Source: DUVY01 sp036562755 (GTDB lineage: Bacteria; Bacillota; Clostridia; Christensenellales; DUVY01). From it: DNA of 36,171 nt. The notes below the pieces were generated by a model. That model was not told the origin of the DNA, searched no databases, and saw only the letters and a program-made list of their open reading frames with translations. Positions within the stretch are counted from its first letter, which is position 1; every line of letters starts with the position of its first letter. Shown here in pieces: positions 24,083 through 33,008 of this stretch. The DNA is taken from NCBI GenBank assembly GCA_036562755.1, contig DATCJN010000020.1, positions 1 through 36,171 on the forward strand, written 5' to 3'. The translations under genes were made by a program, and so were the position numbers.

Positions 24083-24856
24083 TTAATCTTTTTTCTTTTT
24101 TTCAAATTTAAATTTATTTTTTATTATCTTTAACTGTTCCGCAAAATTCTTGATCGAAAAATTAGGAAACCTTCTTATAATGCGGTTTTTTGCCAGTTTT
24201 TTGGCAAGTTTTTTATAGTTATCTATTTCGTCGTCCGACTTGATCTCAAAAAAGCTAAGATCCGCTCCTTGCTCGCCCGCTGTTCTGAATTTAAGCTGAA
24301 GTTTGGTAAAAAGATTTTTCAGCTCGCCAAGTTTTTTGGCGATGTCGGTGACATTAAGGATAGTAAAAGTCAAATCTACCGCCAGCGCGCTGCCTATAAA
24401 TACGGTTAAAATTGATTTTACATTGTAAGGTAAAGTTTCGACTAAGCCGCTTACTACGGGATTGACTAAATAGACCAAGATCAAACTCAATACGCCCCAG
24501 CCCAAAGAATACCCAAGCCATACCCTGCCGTGCAAATTAAATGGAAAGTCCGAGTAATCCCAAAGTTTTAGGTGGAACAGTTTTTCAAATAAGAATCCGA
24601 TTATATACTCCACAAAGGTGCAAATAATCGCGCCGACAATGAAAACCAAAAAAACGTCAAAAATAGGGTTGATTTTTATAAACGAAAGGGGAATTCCTAC
24701 GGACAGCGCCCCAAAACCGTAAATGGGGCAAATAGGCCCGTGAAGAAATCCCCTGTAAATAAACCTCTTTTCTTTTATAGAACAATAGACAGTTTCTATC
24801 GCCCAACCTAAGAAAGAAAAGGTTATAAACATTAAAAATAGATCAATAAAATACAT
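24083..24856 (-). CDS. CmpB/DUF1113-type integral membrane protein
   Basis: 257 residues. The first 170 residues hold about five hydrophobic helices with the family pattern FSFLGWAIETVYCSIKEKRF followed by RGFLHGPICPIYGFGALSV, and LKLWDYSDFPFNLHGRVWLGYSLGWG. This group (PF06541, COG4905) is often labelled putative ABC transporter permease, but no function has been shown. The C-terminal 85 residues are charged and probably coiled, with many Lys. The gene lies 65 bases after pgi with no hairpin between, so it may be partly co-transcribed. Two overlapping TATAAT elements just upstream could give it its own promoter. The ribosome site is weak. Confidence 0.78.
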   Translation of the reverse strand: MYFIDLFLMFITFSFLGWAIETVYCSIKEKRFIYRGFLHGPICPIYGFGALSVGIPLSFIKINPIFDVFLVFIVGAIICTFVEYIIGFLFEKLFHLKLWDYSDFPFNLHGRVWLGYSLGWGVLSLILVYLVNPVVSGLVETLPYNVKSILTVFIGSALAVDLTFTILNVTDIAKKLGELKNLFTKLQLKFRTAGEQGADLSFFEIKSDDEIDNYKKLAKKLAKNRIIRRFPNFSIKNFAEQLKIIKNKFKFEKKKKD

Positions 24857-24921
24857 TTCGACTACCGATTATAATTATAGACCAAATAGGTATAAATTAA
24901 AAGGTCAGCTTATGTATTTCG

Positions 24922-26313
24922 TTAGCCTTTGATTATATAACTATCGTCCTTAATAATAGAATTAATCTCGGCTAATTTGGTCTCATAATTCTTTCTGCCC
25001 ATCATTGCGAAAGTGGCTTGCTTGCCCTCTTCTACGCCGGGTTGGTTATAAGTGTCGATATCGAGCATAGCGCCGCAATACGCGGTTTCATACATAAAGT
25101 ATTGCAACAGCTCGCCTACCGTATGGGCGTTGACTACGGGAAGTATTATGGTAAAGTTAGGTCTTTTGTATTTGGTCAAAGCGTATTCGGTGGCTTGACG
25201 TTCGTATGTAATCAATTCGTTTAGAGTTCTGTCTTGCAAAAATTCGGTCTCGGCTGCGTCCAATTTAGGCATTTTTACCGAGTTTCTATAATTATCTACG
25301 CCGATGAATGTAACCACTTTGTCAAAAGGCCCTTCGGTATATAGTTGAATTTGGCTGTGCTGGTCGGTGACGCCTAATGATTTTACGGGAGTTTGACCTG
25401 TGTGGACTAGGTTGTTGTTATTGTCTATGGCCTTGCCTAAGGACTCGCCCCAAAGCTGACAATAAAAGTCCGCCATATATTTTAGGCTGTCGGCGTAAGG
25501 CATCATAACCGATATATTTCTGCCCCTGCGCATAGACATATATTGCAAAAACGCCGTGCATAGCGCGGGGTTGTTTTTTACATCGGGCGCAAAGCACGCT
25601 TCGCTCATCTCTCTTGCGCCTTCCAACAGCGCTTTTATGTCTATTCCCACCAAAGCGAGCGGAACAAGGCCGACGGGCGATAAAACGCTGAATCTGCCGC
25701 CCACGCCGTTGCCTATACCGAACACCTTATAGCCTTCTTTAACGGCTATGTCGTATAAAGTGCCTTTTCCGATGGTGGTAATGATGATTATATTTTCTTT
25801 GGCTTTTTCGCCAAGTTCTTTTTTGAGCAGGTCTTGGATAATCATGAATTGCGCCAAAGTTTCGCTGGTCGTGCCGCTCTTGGTGATGACGCAAAAAACG
25901 CTCTTTTTTATATCGATTACGTCTAAAAGCGCTTGCATTCTCTCGGGATCGACGTTGTCTTCCACATAGAATTTGGGAGCGCGGCGAACGCTCTTAGGAA
26001 GTTCGTTGTGTCTTAGGTGCAAGAGCGCGTTGGCTGTCGCGATGGCGCCCAAAGCGGAGCCGCCAATGCCAAAGACAACAACGCTGTCGTAATCGCGGTA
26101 TTTTTCGGCTGTCGCTAAAATGTCTTTGACAACGTCTTGCTGAGTAAAAGGCAAATTGGTCCATTCTTGCCAGCCCTTTCCCCTGTTGTCCATAACCTTG
26201 TTGTAAGCAAGCTCGATCAGCTCTTTGTGCTCCTCGAAAATAAAATGGTCAAAGCCTTCTTCTTCGCCCAAAGCGTGTTTCATCATGTTGTTGTAATCAA
26301 ATTTTAATAGCAT
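24922..26313 (-). CDS. pgi: Glucose-6-phosphate isomerase
   Basis: 463 residues. It interconverts glucose-6-phosphate and fructose-6-phosphate in glycolysis. The phosphate-binding FGIGGSALGAIA, VITKSGTTSET and the catalytic-Glu segment QLWGESLGKA are present. The shorter Bacillus-type length matches. I use the ATG at 26313, with TAGGAGT about 10 bases upstream; an earlier in-frame start at 26337 would run through that site. A strong promoter (complement of 26350-26378) precedes it. Confidence 0.95.
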   Translation of the reverse strand: MLLKFDYNNMMKHALGEEEGFDHFIFEEHKELIELAYNKVMDNRGKGWQEWTNLPFTQQDVVKDILATAEKYRDYDSVVVFGIGGSALGAIATANALLHLRHNELPKSVRRAPKFYVEDNVDPERMQALLDVIDIKKSVFCVITKSGTTSETLAQFMIIQDLLKKELGEKAKENIIIITTIGKGTLYDIAVKEGYKVFGIGNGVGGRFSVLSPVGLVPLALVGIDIKALLEGAREMSEACFAPDVKNNPALCTAFLQYMSMRRGRNISVMMPYADSLKYMADFYCQLWGESLGKAIDNNNNLVHTGQTPVKSLGVTDQHSQIQLYTEGPFDKVVTFIGVDNYRNSVKMPKLDAAETEFLQDRTLNELITYERQATEYALTKYKRPNFTIILPVVNAHTVGELLQYFMYETAYCGAMLDIDTYNQPGVEEGKQATFAMMGRKNYETKLAEINSIIKDDSYIIKG

Positions 26314-26349
26314 ATGTATCAAACTCCTAAAAAACAATAAGTTTTTTTT

Positions 26350-26378
26350 ATTTTACATTTATATACGATTTTAGTCAA
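26350..26378 (-). promoter_or_regulatory. pgi: Sigma-A promoter of pgi
   Basis: On the minus strand: TTGACT (26378-26373), a 17-base spacer, then TAAAAT (26355-26350). The transcript starts near 26343, leaving a leader of about 30 bases. Confidence 0.8.
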
Positions 26379-26443
26379 ATCATTAATTAATTATTTAAGT
26401 CATATAATTAACCAACATATCATTTTTAACATATGGTTATTAT

Positions 26444-26938
26444 ATGGAAAAATCGCGTTTTAAGCTGGTAATAAACATCTTTTTTTGCTGTCTTATTACC
26501 TGCGTAGCAACAATATTAATAATGAACGAGATATACAGCAAGCCCGCTATATCATATAACGACTACGGCTATCTAAAGATAAGGGTAATAAACTTAATTA
26601 CGCGCGAACCGATAGCGGACGCTACGGTTTGCATAGTCGAAAGCGGACAATATTATACCACGGATAAAAACGGCTATACGCCCACTATTAAAGCGCCATA
26701 CTTGGTAAACCATAATTTTGATGACGTGCTTGAGAGGCCATGGGGGGATATAACCATATTGGTATATAAGGAAGGCTATGTGGATTATCTGGTGTTTTAT
26801 ATCATGCTCCAAAAAGACACAACACGCAGCCTTACCATAACGCTGCATCCGTATGAAGCAGGCGCGGAACCCTATCTTTTGATAGAGTCACCCAACGATG
26901 AATGGGCTAAAGAAATTATTAAAAAATATAAAAAATAA
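26444..26938 (+). CDS. Membrane-anchored protein with a CarboxypepD_reg-like beta-sandwich
   Basis: 164 residues. One N-terminal membrane helix (about 8-28) acts as an anchor, with the rest probably outside. Residues about 43-135 look like a carboxypeptidase regulatory-type (transthyretin-like) domain: LKIRVINLITREPIADATVC and the turn YTTDKNGYTP, then TILVYKEGYVDY and LTITLHP. This fold is often used for adhesion or sugar binding; nothing here shows which. The last 25 residues are charged. There is no Shine-Dalgarno site before the ATG at 26444, although the coding frame is clear. Its stop codon abuts the stop of the converging minus-strand gene with zero bases between and no terminator. Confidence 0.65.
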   Translation: MEKSRFKLVINIFFCCLITCVATILIMNEIYSKPAISYNDYGYLKIRVINLITREPIADATVCIVESGQYYTTDKNGYTPTIKAPYLVNHNFDDVLERPWGDITILVYKEGYVDYLVFYIMLQKDTTRSLTITLHPYEAGAEPYLLIESPNDEWAKEIIKKYKK

Positions 26939-27721
26939 TCAGCCTATCAGGCTCTTAATGTAATCGAAATTTTGCTTTAGCTCGTCCATTGAATTATAGT
27001 CTTTTGAATACAGCTCTAAAATAACGGGCGCTTGGATATTTTTTGTCTTTAATGTGTTTATAAAATTAGCAAAATCAAAATTTCCCTTGCCTATTATGGC
27101 GGTTTCGTTGTTTTCTTTTATATCGCATATATGAATAGTTGAAAGTCTGTCGCCAATAGCGTCCAGCATTTCGTAAGGATCCGCGCCGCCCTGGACGGAC
27201 TGTTTTATGTCCAAAGTGCCTTTTAGGTCGGGGCAGTATTGTTTTAAGTTGTCAAAAAAGGACGGTTGATTGAAAAAGGCGTAGTGGACGTTTTCATAGG
27301 ATAAATATACGCCGTAACTTTTTGCGATATCTATAAGCTCGTTAATTCTAGCTCCAAATTTCTCGTAGTCTATGACATATTTCTTTTTTTTCATTATATA
27401 CGGGCCGTGAAAGGTTATGTATTTTGCGCCCAAAATTTTGGCCGCGTTGCAAACCTTTCGGAATATCTTTTCGGCGTCCGCTCTAACCCTTGGGGAAACA
27501 TTGAATAACTCGGGCTCAAACTGAGTGCCCAGAGCGTGCACGGAATGCACCGTTATATCGCCTTTTGATTGGGCTACAAGATTGACGAAATCTTCTTCGT
27601 ATTCGCTGTATGTAGTAAAGAAGACTTCGGTTAAATCGCAGCCAAGCTCTCTAAGTTGATCAAACGCGTTTTCGTTGTAAATCCTATTAAAAAAACTCGC
27701 AGTAGAAATTCCCGCTCTCAT
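26939..27721 (-). CDS. Sugar phosphate isomerase/epimerase (xylose-isomerase-like TIM barrel)
   Basis: 260 residues, one AP-endonuclease-2/xylose isomerase-like barrel. Probable metal or catalytic residues are visible as HSVHALG (around 58-64), ITFHGPY, the Glu in LSYENVHYAFF, and the His in STIHICDIKEN, followed by a final VILELYSKD. These match the IolE/IolI/endonuclease IV fold family. The substrate is not known; typical members act on inosose, hydroxypyruvate or keto-sugars. No inositol or sugar operon surrounds it. The ATG at 27721 has no ribosome site, and the extended -10 (27729-27737) puts the transcript start within a base or two of it, so the mRNA may be leaderless. A terminator upstream separates it from hpf. 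Confidence 0.75.
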   Translation of the reverse strand: MRAGISTASFFNRIYNENAFDQLRELGCDLTEVFFTTYSEYEEDFVNLVAQSKGDITVHSVHALGTQFEPELFNVSPRVRADAEKIFRKVCNAAKILGAKYITFHGPYIMKKKKYVIDYEKFGARINELIDIAKSYGVYLSYENVHYAFFNQPSFFDNLKQYCPDLKGTLDIKQSVQGGADPYEMLDAIGDRLSTIHICDIKENNETAIIGKGNFDFANFINTLKTKNIQAPVILELYSKDYNSMDELKQNFDYIKSLIG

Positions 27722-27728
27722 ATGTGTT

Positions 27729-27737
27729 ATTATATCA
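27729..27737 (-). promoter_or_regulatory. Extended -10 promoter at leaderless distance
   Basis: TGATATAAT on the minus strand, with the -10 hexamer at 27734-27729. The start of transcription expected about 7 bases further falls at or next to the ATG at 27721. Confidence 0.55.
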
Positions 27738-27770
27738 AATTACCGCTTGATTTGCTCTTTTTTAAACAAA

Positions 27771-27794
27771 AGCCGCCAATTATTTTTGGCGGCT
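27771..27794 (-). terminator. Terminator of hpf
   Basis: Nine-base stem AGCCGCCAA/TTGGCGGCT, followed on the minus strand by TTTGTTT. It begins 7 bases after the hpf stop. Confidence 0.75.
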
Positions 27795-27800
27795 AAAACA

Positions 27801-28328
27801 TTAAATAATCGCTTCTATTAATCCGACGTCGCCGTCGCGGCGTCTATATATTACGTTGACATTGTCGTCTTGGTCGTTTAGGAATATAAAGAAATCGTGT
27901 CCTAGCAGTTCCATTTGAAGTTTGGCTTCTTCTATACTCATAGGTTTTAGGCGGTATGTTTTGGTCTTAACCAATTTAGAAGGCTTTTCTTCTTCGTCTT
28001 GAGGCATAAGCCCGTTCATCGTCTTGATAAATTCTTTCATTCTCTTGGAATCAAATTTGGACTTATGACGGGTTATTTGTCTGACGATTTTATCCAGCGC
28101 CATATCGACATTGGTAAGCATGTCTTCTTTGGTTCGGACTTCGGCTCTAAACACATGGTCAGCGAAAATAGTAGCCTCGAAAATGTAATCGTCCTTTTCT
28201 TGTTTTAGCAGGATTTTGATGGGGGTTTCTTCGTCGAAGAACTTGGAGAGTTTGTCAAACTTCTTTTTGATGATTTCTTCCAGTCTTTTGTTAGCGGGAT
28301 AGTTTTTTGCGATAATTTCATACTTCAT
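27801..28328 (-). CDS. hpf: Ribosome hibernation promoting factor, long form
   Basis: 175 residues, with two domains. The S30AE domain (about 1-100) binds in the mRNA/tRNA channel of the 30S subunit. A linker with EEEKPSK follows. The C-terminal domain (about 118-175, KTKTYRLKPMSIEEAKLQME and FFIFLNDQDDNVNVIYRRRDGDVGLIEA) dimerises and joins 70S particles into 100S. The long form is typical of Bacillota. Ribosome site GGGAGGC. A possible promoter (TTTACA-18-TAATAT on the minus strand) lies beyond the leader but is weak. It is usually expressed in stationary phase or stress; here it stands next to the clpC operon. Confidence 0.93.
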   Translation of the reverse strand: MKYEIIAKNYPANKRLEEIIKKKFDKLSKFFDEETPIKILLKQEKDDYIFEATIFADHVFRAEVRTKEDMLTNVDMALDKIVRQITRHKSKFDSKRMKEFIKTMNGLMPQDEEEKPSKLVKTKTYRLKPMSIEEAKLQMELLGHDFFIFLNDQDDNVNVIYRRRDGDVGLIEAII

Positions 28329-28424
28329 AATAAGCCTCCCTGCCCTCTTGAATGTAAGGTAAATCGTTTATAAAAATTATAAACTCTTTACAACTTTATA
28401 TTACCATTTTTTAATATGCTTTGT

Positions 28425-28461
28425 AAAGATGGCTTGTGAAAATATCACACAAGCCATCTTT
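28425..28461 (-). terminator. Probable terminator of the clpC operon
   Basis: Long stem AAAGATGGCTTGTG/CACAAGCCATCTTT with a 9-base loop, 11 bases after the clpC stop. The T run after it is short, so it may be partly leaky toward hpf. Confidence 0.75.
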
Positions 28462-28471
28462 ATTTCCTGTC

Positions 28472-30940
28472 TTATAAGGCTTTGGAAGCTTTTTTGACTA
28501 TGAATTTGATCTCGCCGTTTTCCACTACGCATTCTAATGCGGAGTTGTCTTGGATCTTGCCCGAAAGCATCTCTTCGGCGAATTTGTCTTCTATCTTTTG
28601 CTCTATTACCCTGCGCAAAGGTCTTGCGCCGTATTCGGGGTCATAGCCTTGTTTTGCGACCAAGTCAAGCACATCTTCAGAGAAAGCGATAGTAATATTC
28701 TTCTCCTTGAGTTTTTTGTTGATGTCCCAGAGCATATTTTTGGCAATCTGCTTAATTTGAGCCTCGGTAAGAGGTTGGAATATGGTAATGACGTCAACCC
28801 TGTTTAAGAATTCGGGCTTAAATCTCTTCTTTAGGGCGTCCATTAATATCTCTTTGGTCTTTTCGGCGTCGCGCTCGCTGGTTTCTTCGGAGAATCCCAG
28901 CGCTTTAGGCGTATTCTTTAACTGGCTTATGCCTACGTTGGAGGTCATTATGATAATGGTGTTTTTGAAGCTTACCGTTCTGCCTTGGGCGTCGGTGAGT
29001 CTGCCGTCGTCCAGGATTTGCAAGAGAATGTTATAGACGTCGGGATGAGCTTTTTCAATTTCGTCGAACAAGATAACCGAATAAGGCTTTCTCCTTACCT
29101 GTTCGGTCAACTGTCCGCCTTCGTCGTAGCCTACATATCCGGGAGGCGAGCCGATTAGCTTGCTGACGCTGTGGCTTTCCATATACTCGGACATGTCAAG
29201 CCGTATCATAAGGTTCTCGTCGTCAAACATAGCTTCGGCAAGCGCTTTGGATAGCTCGGTCTTGCCCACGCCGGTGGGGCCTAGGAAGATAAAAGAGCCT
29301 ATGGGTCTGTTGACATTCTTTAAGCCCGCTCTTGCGCGTCTTATCGCCTTGGCTATGCTTTGAACGGCTTCGTCTTGGCCTACTACGCGCTTATGCAGGA
29401 TTTCTTCCAGTTTCATCAGCTTTTCTTTTTCGGTTTCGTTTATCTTGGTTACCGGAATCTTAGTCCAACTTGCCACGATTTCGGCAATGTCCTCGACGTC
29501 GATTTCGGCCTGATCCTCGATGTTCTTTTTCTTCCATTGGTTATTGAGTTTTTCGATTTCTTCTTTTAGCGCGTATATTTTGTCTCTTATTATCGAAGCC
29601 TTTTCAAATTCGTCCTTGCTCAAAACTTCGGCTTTTTCGGCTTCCAATCTTTTTAGCTCTTCTTCTTTTTCTTTTATTTGGGGCGGCATGGTGTTGCCGC
29701 TGACTTTTACTCGGCTTGCCGCCTCGTCGATCAGGTCGATAGCCTTATCGGGCAGGTATCTGTCCATAATATACCTTTCGGACAGTCTGACAGCCGCTTC
29801 GATTGCCTCGTCGGTTATCTTGACCTTGTGGAAGGCTTCGTAATTGTCCCTTAAGCCTCTTAAGATTTCGATAGCCTCTTCTTCGGTGGGCGGATTGACC
29901 ATAACGGGTTGGAAACGGCGCTCAAGCGCTTTGTCTTTTTCGATAAACTTGCGGTATTCGTCCGTAGTGGTAGCGCCTATTGTCTGCAACTCGCCTCTTG
30001 CCAAATACGGCTTGAGCATATCCGCCGGCTTGACTTCGCCTCTTTCGGCGCCCGCGGTTGCCAAAGTATGCAGCTCGTCTATAAACACTATGATATTGCC
30101 GTGTTTGATTATGGCTTCTATAGCTCTCTTAAACTTTTCTTCCATATCGCCGCGGTATTTCGTGCCCGCAAGCATACTGCCTATGTCTAAAGCGAAAATG
30201 ATTTTATCTTTCAATAATTCGGGCACGTCGCCTTTAACGATTGCCTGCGCCAAGCCCTCTACCACCGCCGTCTTGCCTACGCCGGGCTCGCCAATGAGCA
30301 CGGGATTGTTTTTGGTCTTGCGGCAAAGGATTTGGATAATGCGCTCGATTTCGTCCTTTCTGCCGATTACGGGATCAAGTTTTTGGTCGCGCGCGCGTTC
30401 GGTTATATCCACGCCCAGTTCTTTTAAGAACGAAGGCAAAGGCGACGCGGGTCTTCTTTCGTTTTTGATTTCCCCGCTTGTAACTCCCAGATTGCCTAAC
30501 TTGTCCAAGATATCCTGGGGCTTGACGTTAAGCTCTTGCAAGATGCTGTAAGCTATGCTGTCCGTGCTTTGCAAAAGCGCTACCAGCAAAAACTCGCTGC
30601 TTACCGCCGGCATCTTATATTGACGGGCAATTTGTTGGGACATAAGCAGGATATTTTTTGAGCGGGTGGAATAATGCAAGGGCGCGGAAAAGAATCCGCT
30701 GCCTGTTAAAAAGCTCTCTATCTGGTCAAGCGCGTTGCCCGCCGATATAAATCCCAATATCTTTTCGGGCGTAACGCCGCATTCGGCAAGCGCTTTTGCT
30801 GCTAAAGAATTGCCTTTTGCAATGCCGTATAAAATATGCTCGGTGCCTATTTCGTTGCCGCCTGTGGCGCGAACTATTTTTTCGGCTTCTTGTAAAGCGT
30901 TTAGGGCGCTTTGAGTCGCGCTGAATTGTCCAAAAAACAT
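28472..30940 (-). CDS. clpC: ClpC-type AAA+ unfoldase
   Basis: 822 residues. It unfolds proteins for ClpP, including those tagged by arginine phosphorylation. The Clp_N double repeat (1-150) begins MFFGQFSATQSALNALQEAE. AAA-1 has Walker A GEPGVGKT. The middle coiled coil has a UVR-like KDEFEKASIIRDKIYALKEE. AAA-2 has Walker A GPTGVGKT and DMSEYMESHSVSKLIGSPPG. The C-terminal D2 domain ends FIVKKASKAL. AGAGGTGTGAT precedes the ATG. It is the last gene of the ctsR-mcsA-mcsB-clpC operon, 47 bases after mcsB. Confidence 0.96.
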   Translation of the reverse strand: MFFGQFSATQSALNALQEAEKIVRATGGNEIGTEHILYGIAKGNSLAAKALAECGVTPEKILGFISAGNALDQIESFLTGSGFFSAPLHYSTRSKNILLMSQQIARQYKMPAVSSEFLLVALLQSTDSIAYSILQELNVKPQDILDKLGNLGVTSGEIKNERRPASPLPSFLKELGVDITERARDQKLDPVIGRKDEIERIIQILCRKTKNNPVLIGEPGVGKTAVVEGLAQAIVKGDVPELLKDKIIFALDIGSMLAGTKYRGDMEEKFKRAIEAIIKHGNIIVFIDELHTLATAGAERGEVKPADMLKPYLARGELQTIGATTTDEYRKFIEKDKALERRFQPVMVNPPTEEEAIEILRGLRDNYEAFHKVKITDEAIEAAVRLSERYIMDRYLPDKAIDLIDEAASRVKVSGNTMPPQIKEKEEELKRLEAEKAEVLSKDEFEKASIIRDKIYALKEEIEKLNNQWKKKNIEDQAEIDVEDIAEIVASWTKIPVTKINETEKEKLMKLEEILHKRVVGQDEAVQSIAKAIRRARAGLKNVNRPIGSFIFLGPTGVGKTELSKALAEAMFDDENLMIRLDMSEYMESHSVSKLIGSPPGYVGYDEGGQLTEQVRRKPYSVILFDEIEKAHPDVYNILLQILDDGRLTDAQGRTVSFKNTIIIMTSNVGISQLKNTPKALGFSEETSERDAEKTKEILMDALKKRFKPEFLNRVDVITIFQPLTEAQIKQIAKNMLWDINKKLKEKNITIAFSEDVLDLVAKQGYDPEYGARPLRRVIEQKIEDKFAEEMLSGKIQDNSALECVVENGEIKFIVKKASKAL

Positions 30941-30987
30941 ATCACACCTCTAAAATCTATTTTATTTTTAACTACTTATTACAATAA

Positions 30988-31989
30988 TCATACCATTTTG
31001 GGCAATATATCCCTCAAAAATTCGGCTCGGTAAATATCGCGCTCAAGAGCGTCCAGCTTTTTGCCGCTTCTTAAAGCCAAGTTAGCTGGTCTGCAAGCCA
31101 CTATTACCTCGTCCAATGCCGAATTTTTGACTTTTAATATTCCTAATGCCGCGCCGAGCTTTATTAGGGATATATTTTGCATAAACTCGGCTGTGTCAAT
31201 TTTGTAAGCGTTGGTTAAAATTCCCCAAGCGCGCATAATCATGTCTGTCAGTTCCACGCGGTTTTTGCTCATCAATGTCTCGCGCGCTATCTCCTCGGCT
31301 TCGGCGACTTTGTAGATTTGGTTCTTTACGGAATTGATTATCTCTCTTTCGCTCAATCCCAAGGAATATTGATTGCTTAATTGATACATATAGCCTTCGG
31401 CTTGGGTGCCTTCGCCGTAAACGCCCCTTAACGCCAAAGCGTCCTTGGAACTGGAGAAAATAACGTTGTTTATCGTTCGGTTTATGGTCAAAGCGGGCAA
31501 AAACATCATTACGGAAGCGCGCATTGCTGTTCCAAGATTGGTCGGACAACCCGTAAGGTATCCGAGATGGATATCAAACGCTATCTCGGAGTTTTCGCTT
31601 ATGAGATCGTCCACTTTGTCGGCAAGCTCGTATGCGGACTCTAGATCCAGCGCGCGCTTGATGACTTGGATTCTTATATGGTCCTCTTCGTTTATCATTA
31701 CTGATAAAGTAGTGTCTTTGTTTAAGAACATTGCGCCCGTTTTGATGTTTTCGGCCAGCGCGTTGGAAATCAGGTGCTTTTCGGTATAAGCCTTAATTTC
31801 TACGGGCTCCAAATCTTTGAGCATTATAAGTTTGCCGTCAATATATTTTTCTAATGGCTCGCTTATTTCTTTTATGACTCTCAAACCGTCCTCAAAGCCC
31901 ATTTTATTGGGAAACGGATATTTGGCAAGATTGCGGGCTAGTCTTATGCGGGTGCTTATTACATAATTGCTGATATCGCTCTTAATCAT
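30988..31989 (-). CDS. mcsB: McsB protein arginine kinase
   Basis: 333 residues. It is a phosphagen-kinase-fold enzyme that phosphorylates Arg in proteins, including CtsR, and marks substrates for ClpCP. The motifs are VISTRIRLARNLAKYPFP at the N-terminus, HLGYLTGCPTNLGTAMRASV (catalytic Cys and Asn region), and the GEGTQAEGYMYQLSNQ loop. It is a little shorter than the Bacillus protein. Its ATG overlaps the mcsA stop by four bases (ATGA), so it is translated by coupling. The C-terminal RxxxxE-like arginine-binding segment is present, ending RDILPKMV. Confidence 0.95.
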   Translation of the reverse strand: MIKSDISNYVISTRIRLARNLAKYPFPNKMGFEDGLRVIKEISEPLEKYIDGKLIMLKDLEPVEIKAYTEKHLISNALAENIKTGAMFLNKDTTLSVMINEEDHIRIQVIKRALDLESAYELADKVDDLISENSEIAFDIHLGYLTGCPTNLGTAMRASVMMFLPALTINRTINNVIFSSSKDALALRGVYGEGTQAEGYMYQLSNQYSLGLSEREIINSVKNQIYKVAEAEEIARETLMSKNRVELTDMIMRAWGILTNAYKIDTAEFMQNISLIKLGAALGILKVKNSALDEVIVACRPANLALRSGKKLDALERDIYRAEFLRDILPKMV

Positions 31990-32504
31990 TTTTGATTTCC
32001 TTTAAGCTGCTCGATTTGTTTTTTTATTAATGCCGCGTCCTCGTATCTTTCTTCTTGCACCGCCTTTTTTAGTTCGGCGTTTAGGCGTTGAAGATTGATA
32101 TAGGTCTTGGCTATGCCGTTGGGGCCTTTGCCCGTATGGATAGTGTCCTTTTGGCACTTTCTGATGACGCTGTCCATTATTGGCGCGAAAACTTCGTAGC
32201 AGCGCGCGCAGCCCACAAAAGCGGTTTCCAAAAACTCTTTGCTGGTGGTGCCGCATCGAGGGCATTTTAAGGAAGGGACGGAGGGCGAATTGCGTTCGAC
32301 GCCGAATAATTGATCAAAGATGTCGCCCAAGTCGTTAAATATATCGCCAAAGTCGTCCAAAAAGCCGCTGCCCAATCCTGTGCCCATTTTTTGTTTGAGG
32401 ATCTGGGAATTGCATTCGGGACATAGATATCTAACTTTGGTTACGCCGTTGAGTATATAAACATTGGGATAGCCTTCCCGTTTTTTGCAATTTTCGCATA
32501 ACAT
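31986..32504 (-). CDS. mcsA: McsA, zinc-binding activator of McsB
   Basis: 172 residues. It has CxxC zinc sites at C3/C6 and in YLCPEC, KCPRCG and GCARCYE. A C-terminal UVR motif (LKKAVQEERYEDAALIKKQIEQLK) probably contacts ClpC. McsA activates McsB and supports CtsR inactivation under heat or oxidative stress. It lies between ctsR (stop and start directly adjacent, no gap) and mcsB (4-base overlap). AGGAGGC serves it from within the end of ctsR. Confidence 0.94.
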   Translation of the reverse strand: MLCENCKKREGYPNVYILNGVTKVRYLCPECNSQILKQKMGTGLGSGFLDDFGDIFNDLGDIFDQLFGVERNSPSVPSLKCPRCGTTSKEFLETAFVGCARCYEVFAPIMDSVIRKCQKDTIHTGKGPNGIAKTYINLQRLNAELKKAVQEERYEDAALIKKQIEQLKGNQK

Positions 32505-32966
32505 TTAATTTGCCTCCTTAAATAAGCCCGCCAGGATTGTTTTTAGGATATTGGATCTTAAAATATCCTTACAATCGGTAGGCGCGATTAACGCTTTGTC
32601 CGATATGGCCAGTTTTATGATATCGGCTTCTCTTTCGCTGATAACCTCTTCCTCGCGAAGTCTTTTGATAAACTGGACGGCCTTGTGATAGGTTAGTCCT
32701 TCTTTTAAAGTATATTCATCTAATCTTTTTAATAGTTCCTGGTAAGAAGGAGCTATTCTTATCAGGGTTATAAAGCCGCCGCCGCCCCTTTTGCTCTCTA
32801 TCACAAAGCCGTGCTCTAAGCTAAAACGGGTGGCTAAAACATAGTTAATTTGACTGGGCGCGCAATCAAAATACTGGGCGAGCTCGTTGCGCGATATGTT
32901 TATCGTGTCGCTTTCGCCCATCAGTCTTTTGATAAATTGTTCAATCAAATCGCTTATGGTAGCCAT
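32505..32966 (-). CDS. ctsR: CtsR, repressor of class III heat-shock genes
   Basis: 153 residues. It has a winged-helix DNA-binding domain with the SRNELAQYFDCAPSQINYVLATRF helix-turn-helix and the Gly-rich wing ESKRGGGGFITLIRI, which contains the Arg that McsB modifies in Bacillus CtsR. A C-terminal dimerisation domain follows. It autoregulates the operon through the box at 32982-32998. First gene of the operon; the ribosome site is weak. Confidence 0.95.
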   Translation of the reverse strand: MATISDLIEQFIKRLMGESDTINISRNELAQYFDCAPSQINYVLATRFSLEHGFVIESKRGGGGFITLIRIAPSYQELLKRLDEYTLKEGLTYHKAVQFIKRLREEEVISEREADIIKLAISDKALIAPTDCKDILRSNILKTILAGLFKEAN

Positions 32967-32981
32967 CGTTTTATCCAGAAG

Positions 32982-32998
32982 TTTGACTTTCTTTGACT
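32982..32998 (-). promoter_or_regulatory. CtsR operator (direct heptad repeat)
   Basis: On the minus strand AGTCAAA-GAA-AGTCAAA, exact to the CtsR consensus RGTCAAANANRGTCAAA. It lies just downstream of the -10, between about +4 and +20. Confidence 0.95.
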
Positions 32999-33008
32999 TT
33001 TCGAAAAG

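Noticed and set aside
29844..30551. Long open frame of 235 codons on the plus strand
   Set aside because: It lies wholly opposite clpC, and its composition (Ser/Ile/Leu-rich) is that of an antisense shadow. It has no ribosome site or family motif.
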